NCBI GenBank assembly: GCA_037349105.1
Contig: JAYJMM010000039.1
Span: 2,108,001 to 2,172,000 of the forward strand
Reading direction: 5' to 3'
DNA length: 64,000 nt
Source of the DNA: Limnomonas spitsbergensis
Taxonomy: Eukaryota; Chlorophyta; Chlorophyceae; Chlamydomonadales
Below are positions 43,901 to 50,614 of the stretch, piece after piece. The notes under the pieces were generated by a model, which did no database searches, had not been told where the DNA came from, and saw nothing but the letters and a program-made list of their open reading frames with translations. Every line of letters begins with the position of its first letter. Position 1 is the stretch's first letter. Made by a program: the position numbers and the translations under genes.

Positions 43901-46235
43901 CCCGCCCCCTCCCCTTGCTCACGACCTGCACGTGCCCTACTCTGCTCACCTCTATCCTGCTCAACCCGCCCGCGGTGTCCACGTAGGCCTCCGAGAAATC
44001 GGGGCTGCCACAGCGGTTCGCCAGCTGCCCCTTGAACAGCTCCACGCAGGCGATGCCAAACACCGAGTAATAGAACGCCGCCAGAATCAAGACGTCCCCA
44101 AGCATAGGCAAGGACTGGACAAAAGCCTCCACGATAATCTGCGGGAGGCGGTCCGGCGAGTCAGACAAACAGCATCCACCGTACAGAAAACCCTATACCC
44201 GCACAGGTCCAAACGCATGGTCGCCGCGCATGGCCGTTGCGCATGGTCCCCACGCATGGTCGCCACCCATGGTCCCCACGCATGGTCGCCACCCATGGTC
44301 CCCACGCATGGTCGCCACCCATGGTCCCCACGCATGGTCGCCACCCATGGTCCCCACGCATGGTCGCCACCCATGGTCCCCACGCATGGTCGCCACCCAT
44401 GGTCCCCACGCATGGCCTGATGGAGCAGTGTTTCATTTTACGAGACTCAGCTACATGTCAGCTACACCCCCCCCTGTCTAGAGGCCTCAGGTGTGGCCAG
44501 CCATGCTGCTAGGGCTGCCGGGCGCAGGCCATTCCAGGTTTGGTCCCAATCAGGTATTTGGCGGCTGTGGGGCGGCCTGCCAATGGCAGCCTCGCAGCCG
44601 GAAAAAGAAATGCTCTGATGGAGATGCAGCAGGGAGCATTGAACCTTACGACTGCTGGCCTTAGTCCATGAGCATCCTGCGACCGTCAGTGCTAAGACAT
44701 GAAGCTGAAAAAGCCTCTAGAGGGCCAGCTGCTGCAGGCGCACGCCTCTCCCCTGCGCATCCACCAGCCCACGCCGCGACCTCTCCCGGCCCAAGCCACA
44801 AGATCAAGCACTTGCCATCTTAATCGAAAATGGAGCCACCCACCCTCTCTTGACAACTGCACTGCCCACTGACTTATCTGCAACAGAAATCAGAAAGCCC
44901 CCCGAAAACCATTCCCCGACTACAGGTGGGTTTCATGGCTGAGCCCCAAAGCCCATAACCCACCACCCACGAGACCACGACTCACCCGCAAGGATTCGAT
45001 TTTCGTGATGACCCGCATCGGCCTCAGAACCCTGAAGCTCCGAATGAACGTGTAATTGCCAAAGCCCGTCAGCTCCAGGATCCCCATGACCACCACTGTG
45101 AAATCCAACAGGTTCCAACCTGCAAGGGCAGGCACAGCATGGCAGCATCAGCCGGTCCGCCTCACCACACTCAAGCCATTCTGGAGCACAGTGGCAAGCG
45201 TGTCCAAGGCGTGGTCTCGGAAAAGAAGATAAGGTCGGGGATGCAGGCGGGGCCGGGCCTGACATGGCTAACCTCTGCCTCCGGCTTTTGGTGTGCGGAA
45301 TCACATGGAGATTTCGGGCATGTGGGCGCATGGGCTGCGGTATTGCACCGTCTGCCTGAGCTTCGCCCCATAGCACATATTAGCTGCAATGCATGACTGC
45401 TGCATTGCACCTCTTGCCCTCGTTGCAACGCATGGCTGCTTTCAGCTGCCAAGCATGGCTGGTGCATGGCACCAGCTGTTGCATGGCACATCCTGCCCTT
45501 GTTTTTCGACACATGGCTGGTGTCAGCTGCTAAGCATGGCTGCTGCATGGCAAATCCTGCCCTAGTTTTTCGTGTCAGCTGCTAAGCATGGCTGCTCCTA
45601 CGTATGGCTGTCTCAACCCATGGCTTTCCCGACGCATGGCTGATGCTACATATTGCTGTCTTAATGCATAGCTGCTTCAATGCATGGCTGTAAGCCCTCA
45701 CCGCTCCGCAGGTAAGTATGCTGTCCGAAGATGAAGCCCAGCGCTACAATCTTGCATGCAGCCTCGGTCATGAACATGGCAATGAAAACGTAGTTGGAAA
45801 TCTGGATTTCCTGCCCCAGCGTGGACTCATCAAACCCAGGCTTGTTCGATGCCATGGCCAATAGCACACAGTTGGCCAGAATGGCCGTCAGCATGAACCA
45901 CTCGAACAGCTTCCATCTGACAAGCCGGATGAACGGCTTGCGAATCACATTGTCCACGCGCAAAACGAATAGGGACTTGGGAACCAGCTCATTCGAGCTA
46001 ACGACCTGCGCCATGCATAAGACGAGTGTGACGTTGCAGAAGACGATTCAACCTCGGGGGCCAAGCCTGCTCCAATGCTTCTGCCAAACACACTCACCTC
46101 CCAAGGTTGAAACGTGGCCGCTTCCTTCACCCACTCGTATAGAGGGGTCAGCGCCTCTCGTAGAGAAAAATGAGGGTGGGAAAGGTGCGGCCTTGCGGAC
46201 TTATAGTCGCCATGCCTTGCTAAGCCATCAATCAT
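15889..46235 (-). CDS. Four-domain voltage-gated cation channel alpha subunit (Cav/Nav family), complete
   Basis: A 31-exon model was built from splice sites and family similarity. Exons from 5': 46098-46235, 45702-46005, 44986-45119, 43950-44138, 42744-43045, 42266-42444, 41746-42049, 39338-39719, 38297-38437, 36654-36803, 35697-35941, 35208-35499, 34068-34565, 32877-33035, 31868-32043, 30643-30885, 29870-30029, 29294-29467, 28188-28535, 27372-27419, 26263-26454, 23851-23954, 23190-23379, 22006-22061, 21346-21454, 19746-19915, 19153-19273, 18220-18250, 17469-17527, 16469-16589, 15889-16412. All introns are GT-AG and all phases agree. The sum is 6243 nt, or 2080 residues, near the usual size of Cav alpha-1 subunits. 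The protein forms a membrane pore opened by depolarisation; its four repeats each have S1-S6 and a pore loop. The start is the first ATG in the first frame-consistent exon; an earlier exon cannot be excluded. Confidence 0.9.
16660..17690. repeat. Direct repeat of about 150 bp on both sides of channel exon 29
   Basis: 16660-16815 and 17540-17690 share GGTTGGAG(C/G)TTCAACATGG, GGGCCTTTCAG and GACC(A/C)GGTCGAAA in the same order. They lie in introns 29 and 28, so exon 29 (17469-17527) and most of intron 29 sit between direct repeats. Unequal exchange between them would delete the IQ-like exon. Confidence 0.75.
18270..18455. repeat. Minisatellite upstream of the 31-nt exon
   Basis: About four to five copies of a 35-45-bp unit (GTAAATGAGGGTCGTCATAA, GGGGGCCAGCAAGATCA) start roughly 20 bases beyond the acceptor of exon 28 in intron 27. 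Confidence 0.75.
18780..19152 (-). repeat. Decayed copies of the exon 27 donor edge
   Basis: Three blocks resemble the end of exon 27 (encoding IHDKLVQRLPK) and its flank, for example GCACCAGCATGTCGTTGATG at about 19090 and GCACCAGCATGTCGTCAATG at about 18947, against GCACCAGCTTGTCATGAATG in the exon. None keeps a good GT donor. Confidence 0.65.
19510..19745 (-). repeat. Copies of the exon 26 donor edge
   Basis: The exon end and donor (ATGATACCTCTCAG|GTTTGT on the minus strand) recur at about 19640-19665 and 19518-19535, each followed by the same Cys-poor, C/T-rich intron segment. The unit is about 105-120 bp. Confidence 0.8.
20213..21345 (-). repeat. 50-bp satellite made of the exon 25 5' splice site
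   Basis: About 18 near-identical 50-bp units (20460-21345) are preceded, on the far side, by four or five diverged units of about 60 bp. Each unit contains, on the minus strand, the last 24 coding bases of exon 25 (encoding AITQRHIQ), an intact donor CAG|GTACGTG and 20 bases of intron (TGAGGGTTAAATGCGTTGG). Exon 25 is therefore followed by a ladder of copies of its own 5' splice site. Confidence 0.95.
21346..28535 (-). CDS. Channel III-IV linker and domain IV
   Basis: Exon 19 contains the III-IV linker (FNKLKAAHGRSAMLTESQQE, then LKKKYTVPLNP) and S1-S2; this linker layout is shared by Cav and Nav channels, and no IFM-type inactivation triad is present. Exon 20 is a 48-nt S3 exon (WCQFDFFVVLVCVV). 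Exon 21 has S4 (LTLLRVLRVVRIVKLIPKA) and S5. Exons 22 and 23 carry the pore (NFQDFPTAMLLLFR + MQTGENWNEVM) with Glu in the filter. S6 is split between exon 24 (56 nt, PIVAVLYFCTYM) and exon 25 (LVCTYLVLQLVIAIILENIE), ending ...SMAITQRHIQ. Confidence 0.9.
22107..22491. repeat. GGGCA/GGGGC pentanucleotide satellite
   Basis: About 77 tandem pentamers fill 385 bp: GGGGC-type units at the low-coordinate end, then an almost pure GGGCA run. On the coding strand of the channel gene they are a C-rich tract ending about 45 bases before the acceptor of the 56-nt exon 24. Runs of three to four G every five bases on the plus (template) strand could form G-quadruplexes. The long frames through it (GRAGQ or PALPC repeats) are artefacts. 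Confidence 0.95.
22545..23189 (-). repeat. Copies of the exon 23 donor edge
   Basis: Four to five units of about 120-135 bp carry versions of CTGCGTCGGCAGAG|GTGAGAC, the exon 23 donor (encoding LPASAE), near 23075, 22955, 22810 and 22675, with increasing divergence from the exon. The two nearest keep a GTGAGAC donor. Confidence 0.8.
23960..25975 (-). repeat. Array of about 20 copies of the exon 22 3' splice site
   Basis: Units of 95-105 bp contain, on the minus strand, an intron segment, a C-run of 7 to 22 bases, TCCTCTGTTCTGCTTCAG and then the first 18-20 bases of exon 22 (encoding AIIGMNL). The real exon is 23851-23954. Nearly every unit keeps polypyrimidine tract and AG intact. Length variation comes mainly from the homopolymer run. 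Confidence 0.95.
26100..26262 (-). repeat. Copies of the exon 21 donor edge
   Basis: The end of exon 21 (CTGTTCATGTACATTTAC|GTGAGTG) recurs at about 26118-26145 with GTGAGTG and at about 26190-26215 with a GTGACT donor, separated by about 70 bp. Confidence 0.75.
26465..26605 (-). repeat. Partial duplicate of the S4 exon (exon 21) with broken frame
   Basis: The acceptor CTGCAG|GGTGTTATCACGGA and about 90 coding bases of exon 21, including the S4 core VLRVVRIVKLVPK, are repeated in intron 20. A 7-base insertion (CTTAATG) introduces an in-frame TAA early in the copy. Confidence 0.85.
28105..28140 (-). repeat. Decayed copy of the exon 19 donor edge
   Basis: GTTGGCTTCATGGCGTAGTT + CAAGGTG mirrors the exon 19 end (GTTGGCTTCACGGCGTATTT + CAAG|GTG) about 75 bp downstream; TAT has become the stop TAG. 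Confidence 0.75.
28850..29240 (-). repeat. Three extra copies of the domain III S6 segment
   Basis: The second half of exon 18 (YFVVFVIIGVFLILNMVIGV, AINT) is repeated at 29160-29232 (YFVVLVIISVFLILNTVIGV), 28998-29070 (HFVVFVITCVLLVLNMVVGV) and, decayed, at about 28860-28915. The middle one keeps the donor ACG|GTGAGTG, the nearest has lost it (GG for GT) but has AACAG before it. Confidence 0.88.
29294..34565 (-). CDS. Channel II-III linker end and domain III
   Basis: Exon 13 is a Gly/Ser-rich linker that ends in the family-typical entry SLFLLSSRNPVRIFLSK. Exon 14 has S1 and S2 (FTMLFLILASSLELCFDDAL; LHAMDILFATVFGVEV). Exon 15 has S3 (NILDIFVVIVGVLVLALEP) and the beginning of S4. Exon 16 has the rest of S4 (RALRPLRVATHLDGIRVV) and S5 (EIVLVAALFYYIFAVLGVNL). 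Exon 17 is turret and pore helix (RFDNVIMALWVLFQ). Exon 18 starts exactly at the filter (MSSLENW: Glu at the TFEGW position) and continues to S6 (FVIIGVFLILNMVIGVAINT). S6 pieces are repeated downstream in the intron. Confidence 0.9.
29545..29870 (-). repeat. Copies of exon 18 acceptor edge and exon 17 donor edge
   Basis: 29551-29581 (minus: CTTGCAG|ATGTTTTCCCCGGAGAACTG) copies the exon 18 start that encodes the selectivity filter (ATGTCTTCGCTCGAGAACTG). Blocks at about 29640-29770 repeat the exon 17 donor flank (TTTTTTCAG|GTGGGG and a GT-less version). Confidence 0.65.
30270..30640. repeat. C/T-rich low-complexity tract in intron 16
   Basis: Tandem CCCTCCCTC and CTCACCAACTCCTGTCC-type words fill the intron up to the donor of exon 16. 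A direct repeat (GAGCTGCAGGACCAC, 30235 and 30355) precedes it. Confidence 0.7.
31080..31750 (-). repeat. Intron 15 repeats: exon 15 edge copy, 45-bp and 133-bp units
   Basis: 31080-31115 is a decayed copy of the end of exon 15 (minus: AACGTCATCTGACTCGGGGC, where the exon has AACATCATCTGGCTCAGAGC); Trp has become a stop. 31215-31405 holds about four units of 45 bp (TAGGAAAGGTCGCTCTTGCC, CCGGTTTAAACCCCAATGCC). 31485-31750 is a 133-bp unit present twice. Confidence 0.75.
32140..32375 (-). repeat. Exon 15 acceptor-edge copy and an exon 15 pseudo-exon
   Basis: 32140-32168 repeats the acceptor and first codons of exon 15 (minus: CTTGCCTGCAG|GCCCTGACG). 32275-32375 repeats about 95 bases of the exon (MMKILAS-stop-PFFNGPNS, then YPWNILDI), with TGA in place of the Gly codon of AYGLLFNGPNS. 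Confidence 0.82.
32555..32770. repeat. Telomere-like inverted units in intron 14
   Basis: Three to four units of about 65-70 bp each contain GGTGGGTTTAGGGTTAGGG followed within a few bases by its near complement CTAAACCCTAAACCCTCC, then CAACACATTTGGTGGGTTGG. Each could fold as a hairpin with TTTAGGG-type arms. Confidence 0.8.
33140..33640 (-). repeat. Five copies of the exon 14 3' splice site
   Basis: Units of 105-120 bp contain minus-strand CCCAAGGTGGTGAGCAACCC then GTACTTGATTCCCGTCACT: a C-rich tract, AG and the first codons of exon 14 (VVSNPYF), then intron. The real exon is 32877-33035. Confidence 0.9.
33720..34060 (-). repeat. Four copies of the exon 13 5' splice site
   Basis: Minus-strand AACCCTCTGAGGATTTTCGT + GCTTAAG|GTACAGG (about 33955-33985) and three further versions repeat the exon 13 end AACCCTGTCAGGATCTTCCT + GTCCAAG|GTACAGG (encoding NPVRIFLSK). 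Only the nearest keeps the GT donor in full form. Confidence 0.82.
34570..34800. repeat. Short array at the exon 13 acceptor
   Basis: Four to five units of about 52-56 bp (GGCAGAGCAGCACAGGCAAT, ACATGATGAGGGTTTAGGGT) begin at the acceptor of exon 13 and include its pyrimidine tract (minus: TGTGCTGCTCTGC). Confidence 0.75.
35208..42049 (-). CDS. Channel I-II linker, domain II and start of II-III linker
   Basis: Exon 7 encodes a Ser/Pro-rich linker and S1 of domain II (LTTTMIILNALVLSIIW). Exon 8 carries S2 (FVFTVYFVLEMALKLLGLG), S3, a strong S4 (FRAFRLLRVLRLARSWRSL) and S5 (VLLFLFIFITGLLGMAV). Exons 9 and 10 form a Cys-rich extracellular turret (FGYKLDACPVPGSQQLC, CYITCDAAD). The pore loop spans exons 10 and 11 (NYDNIYQ + AMLSTFIMITGDNW), with Asp at the filter position. 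S6 is ITMVIGIYTVLNLFLAILLS. Exon 12 is cytosolic linker without recognised motifs. Confidence 0.9.
35655..35696 (-). repeat. 12-bp array at the exon 11 donor
   Basis: Minus-strand GTAGGCAGCTACTAGGCAGC: the donor GTAGGC of exon 11 is directly followed by tandem CTAGGCAGCTA units. Confidence 0.75.
36830..37520. repeat. 35-bp and 62-bp minisatellite in intron 9
   Basis: The core AAGCCTGTGGAGAACAGAGC + AGGTGCACAAGTAAC is repeated about nine times almost perfectly (37060-37350); variants with CAGGCACGGGTAAGGCCTGT flank both ends. It starts next to the acceptor of exon 10. Frames across it encode Leu/Cys-rich repeats and are not genes. Confidence 0.9.
37925..38295. repeat. TAGTCAGCA minisatellite at the exon 9 donor
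   Basis: About a dozen 28-32-bp units (CACACCTAGTCAGCAGAACC, TCATCAGCT) run up to the donor of exon 9. Confidence 0.9.
38440..39335 (-). repeat. Exon 9 acceptor-edge and exon 8 donor-edge arrays
   Basis: 38440-38885 holds four units of about 110-120 bp carrying the start of exon 9 (encoding YKLDACPVPGSQ) with its pyrimidine tract. Several still read as open coding (FSYKLDACPVPGSQHLC). 38885-39335 holds about four units with the exon 8 end CTGCTGGGGATGGCG|GTGAGT or variants, including ATGACG|GTGAGTCGGGG near 39235 and ATGGCA|GTGAGTCATGG near 38905. Confidence 0.88.
39840..40440 (-). repeat. Five copies of the exon 8 3' splice site
   Basis: Units of about 115-125 bp carry minus-strand CTCCAGGTACGACATGCCGG-like sequence, the acceptor and first codons of exon 8 (YDMPEEW). 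The near copy at about 39920 is almost perfect; farther ones have lost the AG. Confidence 0.88.
40441..41745. other. Intron 7 remainder
   Basis: No exon is recognised. 41170-41290 has about four units of 35-40 bp (TAACTGAAGTTCAACACTCT). 41571-41640 is a decayed copy of the exon 7 end (minus: CTCAATGTGCTGGAGCTGTC against CTCAATGCGCTGGTGCTGTC) in which the GT donor is lost. Confidence 0.6.
42266..46235 (-). CDS. Channel N-terminus and domain I
   Basis: Residues 1-46 are cytosolic (ATG at 46235). Exon 2 holds S1 (KLFEWFMLTAILANCVLLAM) and S2 (NYVFIAMFMTEAACKIVALG). Exon 3 holds S3 (GWNLLDFTVVVMGI) and S4 (FIRSFRVLRPMRVITKIESL), with positive residues at three-residue spacing. Exon 4 holds S5 (GDVLILAAFYYSVFGIACVE). 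Exon 5 encodes a long Cys-containing turret and the pore loop NFDNILYSWIQVFQHMACQDW. Exon 6 holds S6 (MVVIGGYMIVNLALAVIF). The filter Glu of the family pattern TxEGW is replaced by Gln (ACQDW). I see no beta-subunit-binding motif (QQxExxLxGYxxWI) after S6. Confidence 0.9.
43195..43945. repeat. C-rich low-complexity tract in intron 4
   Basis: About 750 bp of CCCACCC, CTGCCC and CTCCTGC words lie directly 3' of exon 4 on the coding strand (G-rich in the transcript). An (AAC) run at 43049-43063 forms the pyrimidine tract of exon 5. Confidence 0.75.
44215..44415. repeat. 26-bp minisatellite in intron 3
   Basis: Seven to eight copies of CATGGTCGCCACCCATGGTC + CCCACG lie about 80 bases upstream of the acceptor of exon 4. 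Frames of about 90 codons on both strands are produced by the repeat. Confidence 0.9.
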
Positions 46236-46259
46236 ACCAGAATTAAACGTGCCATTCAA

Positions 46260-47148
46260 GCAGGAATATGAGCTGCCCTACGACTGAGAATCTATAGCAC
46301 GCGAAGTGCCGGAGGTACAGTGGACAAAGAGGTGTTGTCGAGAAATTTCAGATTCAGCATAATGCCTCCGTTGAAACTAGTAGTAAAAATTTTGAGAGGA
46401 CGGGGTAGCGGCTGCGGGCTGTCGTCAGTATCGAGTCATTGAGGCACCGCATTGAGGTACAATTTCCTGATTTCCATAACAAACAGAAAGTTCTCCGCCC
46501 TCAAAAATCCCTGTATTTGTATCTAATTAACCGATGACATGAAAAATCGACCATTTGCTGGGGCGTGTGTTTCGTAGTGAGAAGCCCCTAGCACACACAC
46601 ACACACACGTGCGTATGGACCTTGTCCTGCCAGGTGTGCATTTATATATATAACTGTGCGAACCTCTGATGGCACATCTGCAAATCAGTGTTTCTTCCTT
46701 TTTTAAGAGCCCACCTTCGGCAAGCCATCCCACGACCGCCAAAGGTCTGATCATCCGGCCTAAGGCGACTGTTAGGCACATGCCCAATCAGCATGGCTGT
46801 ACACGGATGGGGACCAGGGATGGGGACAGGCCGAGGCAGCTGAACTGTGTCTGGACAGTAGCCGCCTATACAAAGGAAACGCCAGCGAGGCTTGTCATGT
46901 TGGCAGTATGCATCATGCCCAACAGCAGGCTACATGACATGAACCAGGGGGGGGAGGCCATTGTCCCTGCATGCTACTGTGGCTTAAGGAGCCTGCAAGC
47001 CCTAGCAAGGAAGCAGAGCAAATGAGGTAGGGCCCTAACAAAGGCGTGGGTTCCACTGAGCAAAGCGACTCTCTCACAGTTTGCATGACTCATGCAAACT
47101 GACATATTTGATGGGACTCAGAAATGGGCACAACTCATCGCTCAGAGG
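46260..47148. other. 5' flank of the channel gene
   Basis: No promoter motif is recognised. A (CA) run lies at 46592-46608. The plus-strand frame 46669-47025 (118 codons) has no recognisable domain. Confidence 0.35.
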
Positions 47149-48488
47149 TAGAAGCCCATGTGGCTTTGGCTCTCCTATTTTATGAGAGCTCAATGTGATG
47201 CCAGACTTAATCACAGTCCAACTTATGCACTGGCAAACACCATATGGCATATGCATGCTCTTGCAGAATTGGTTTAAGGGTCTGGGCTGGCATTGTGTCA
47301 TTATGCAAAATAGGCCAGCTGAATCAGTGACCCTTGGTCCCAAAGCTTAGGCTGTGTTCGGCAGTGAGTTTCAGGTTTCCCCTTATGGATGAGGGTTTAA
47401 ACCTTAGCCTTTACTGCCTAACACTAAGGGATGGCAAGTCCTCTCACGGCTATACCCTTATTATAACAAGGGTTTTCACCCATGTTAAACTTGAAGGGAC
47501 AGCCAACCTTAACTCCCATACCACAAGAAGAGGACTTGACCCACACAAACAACTGACACTAGCACGACAGACAGGATACTGAGATAAGCGATTAGGCTCC
47601 CGACTGGGGGGCCCTGTCTGATCTCATACTCCTTGCTAGTCCTTGTTGCCTCCTCAAAATTGGAATTCCGAGGAGATTGTTTTATACTGACAACAGGAAT
47701 AAACCCCATTATCCAAGAGGGTCTAGTGCCAGATTCATCACAAGTAATGCTCAGCTTGGTGGCCAGCAGTGCAGTGACGCAAGTCATTTTTGCGCCTCAA
47801 GACTATCAAGCTGCTTCCCGCGCTGCAGCAATATCCCAATCTCATGGCTGTGCTAATGCTGTGTTTGCCTTTTCAGAGATTGGGGCATGCAGCATGTAAG
47901 GGTTTTCAAAATTTATTAGATCCGCGATGGCTTGTAAGAGAAAAGTTTGCCCACTCATGTGAGACAATGTCTTTATTATTGAGTGGCCAGTTCTCAATTC
48001 AGCAGTTCTTGCGTCTTACTTTTCTTTAGCCGGGATAGGAATGCCTTTTTTATGATCTCGCAGCTCTGTGATCCTCTAGGGTAGGGTTTTACAACAGCCT
48101 GAGGTTATTGTACCACTGCCCCTTGCGTCACACAACAAACGCTATTCCAAAAGGGTTTTTGCAAGGCCCACCCTGAATGTTTGGCATCAGGAGATCATAA
48201 GAGCGAAGTCCCACCGCCACTGCTAGAATTACAAAAAAATGTGTGCGAGCAGGTAGAGGATACGCTGCATGTGTGCTTCCAGTGCCCTAGTGTCAGGGAG
48301 CAGTTACGGGATCGGGGGTGGGCAGGTCCTCTGGGCGCTGCCACTAACTTCCACCAGTTGTACCAGGCTGAGCATGGGTGGGACGCACTTGCTTTTGTGA
48401 ACTGTGCTGTGGGCATTATTGAGGGTTAGTCTCCGGGTTTTTTGAGGCCGATGTCGTTGGCCTTTCCGGCCTTCTCTTTTGGCCTTTT

Positions 48489-48521
<33 letters not shown>

Positions 48522-50614
48522 GCCCCCTTTTTAGTTTCTTCTCTTCTCCCTTCTGATCAGTGGAGCGCCTTCGCGGCCAAGCAGGGGTGGGATACGCTTG
48601 CTTTCCTGGACTTTTCTTTTCTTAGAGGCTTTGTTGAGGGGTAGTCTCTAGTGGAACTCAGGTGTTGGACTTGGTCTGCTTAGCCTTCCCGGCCTCTCCT
48701 TTTGTTCCTTTGCCCCTCTCTTCCTTATAGTGCCTCCTTAACTCCCTTCTGAACAGTTGGGCGCCCACTCAACAGCTTTGAGCGGGCCCAGAGGTGTTAC
48801 GTTCTTGACAAAAAAATTAGGCAGGGCACACAGTACCCTTGCCTCTTTTCGTTAGATGTCCCTCATAGACAGTCCCAGCATAGGAAAAATGCACTCAATC
48901 CGTTTGTGGAAACTCGGGTAGAAATTTCCATCGTTATCTGCTCGAGTTTTTTGCGACTTCGGAAGCAACCTTCAGCATTACCAGAGTGAGGGCAATTTAA
49001 CATAAAGGTTAATGCTGCCTCACCCTGGCTGTTGTGATTGCACACTTATCACAAAGGGATTTTCCTGACCTCCTCTCGACTGAGCAGATCACAAGGATTT
49101 TAAACCGTCACACGAGCCTTTTCCACAACAGAGTGACAAATAACCACACCTTAGGACAATCCAACTCACGAAGGGGTTGAGGCAGTTTCTCTAGAGGGTT
49201 CCCCATTTGGACACAAGGTCCGGGTGTGGTAAACAGACGCCCGCTTTAGAGGAAACGTTTAGGGGCGATCAACCCTTCCTCTCCCTTCCTCACCTGCTGC
49301 ATACACTCATTCAGATTTCTGCTTACCAGAGCTGTCAGTGTCGAGACACATGGACAGCAGTGGCTGACGAGGTACAGTTGTCACCACCCAGAGATGCTGG
49401 TTTGTCGGGGATTCGAGGTACGCCTAAGTGCTCTCGCATGTTCTCCCTCGGCAATATACCACACTGGGTTATATACCATGGAGGCCTATTTAGATTGCTC
49501 GACTGGCACCTCTTTCGAGAGCCTTTGTCAATTAATCTGCAGGCCCCTTAGCGCACAGGTATGAAGTTGCAGCAACCATTGCCCCAACCCGGGCCAAGCC
49601 TCCAACTCAGTGCAACATTGGACACCCTTCACCAACACACATGGTTCATCAAGGCATGCATGCACATGATTTACCAAGGCGTCGGACTTTGGGATCCGCC
49701 GTTACAACCATAAATGGGGCCTCCTGAATTTTAGTTTTGCTTCAAGGAGGGCGCGTGCCCCTGGTCAGCCATTTCTTTGATCACAGCTTTTTGGTGATGG
49801 CTTTGGAGGCTGGAAGAACTCCAGCCTCATGGCATACACACATAGCAAGATACAAAGAGGCATTAAGAGGCATTACGAGGTAGTACACATTTGACCATTC
49901 TTCAGGCCTAAAGAAATGGTCCAATGTACGACCCAGCACCCACTCCATGCAAGAATCTCTGTTACTCAAGGTGGCTTGGGATTTTAGAGGAATGATGCAT
50001 GTTCAGATCATGCCCTAGTTGCGTGGCAGGCTTCAGTTGCCTCATCGATTGACGACATGACGTTAGGCGGGACATGCCCTCCAGGGTCAATATCATCTGC
50101 TGGGGGATGGGGATATAAGTATTGAATTAACGAGTGGACACAACAAACTCATGATCTGCGGTCCCCATGATCTGCAAGATTCCACCGGCTCGCAAGGTGC
50201 AACGCGTATACCCATCTTGTTTGTTCGCTATCGCGCCCGTCCAGATCTGCATACGAGGTCTGCGGCTTTGCTGATGACGGCGGGGACGGCAAGGAACTCA
50301 GCTCCAAAACGCCGATGGACTGGTACAGACCACGTAGATGTCAGAAATAGACAGGAACATCGCGTATAGCTATTTCTTTTGATAGCGAATGTGCAGGGGA
50401 CGAGGTCCCACTGAACCTCATAGCCCCTAGGGTGTAGGGTAAACCCTAGGGGATAACCCCCTGCCTCAGGGTCGACTTCCTCTGTGCTTGTCATGCATCA
50501 GTAATGCATTTATGCATACAGGCTACAAGTCTCCATATCTTGAGTTTGTTTCCTTACTCTTCTGGTCCCCTCAAATACTTTAATTACTTCTGTACTCAGT
50601 AGTAATAGGTGCGT
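47149..50614 (-). repeat. 3-kb dispersed repeat, copy 2 (inverted relative to 2353-5583)
   Basis: Read on the minus strand it follows copy 1 from end to end. It lacks the SINE of copy 1 and carries a 567-bp LINE fragment at 48241-48807. The short conserved frames of copy 1 recur here, for example plus 47633-47899 (LEFRGD, GINPIIQEGLVP) and minus 50228-50494 (STEEVDPEAGGY). With copy 1 it encloses the complete channel gene and the duplicated 7469/12252 genes. Confidence 0.85.
48241..48807 (+). mobile_element. 5'-truncated LINE fragment with 10-bp target-site duplication
   Basis: The insert lies between two copies of ACAAAAAAAT (48231-48240 and 48808-48817); copy 1 has the single word at the equivalent place. 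The first 190 bases encode the end of an ORF2-type protein, a zinc-knuckle segment (CEQVEDTLHVCFQCPSVREQ) ending in a stop after GIIEG. Then follow a T-rich 3' untranslated region with a (TTG) run at 48490-48520 and the family tail GGGCCCAGAGGTGTTACGTT. This is a dead-on-arrival insertion. Confidence 0.85.

Noticed and set aside
43731..44481. Plus-strand Pro/His/Trp-rich frames
   Set aside because: They come from the C-rich tract and the 26-bp array; exon 4 of the channel is on the other strand.
45945..46259. Longer first exon starting at 46259
   Set aside because: The codon there is TTG; the first ATG in frame is at 46235.
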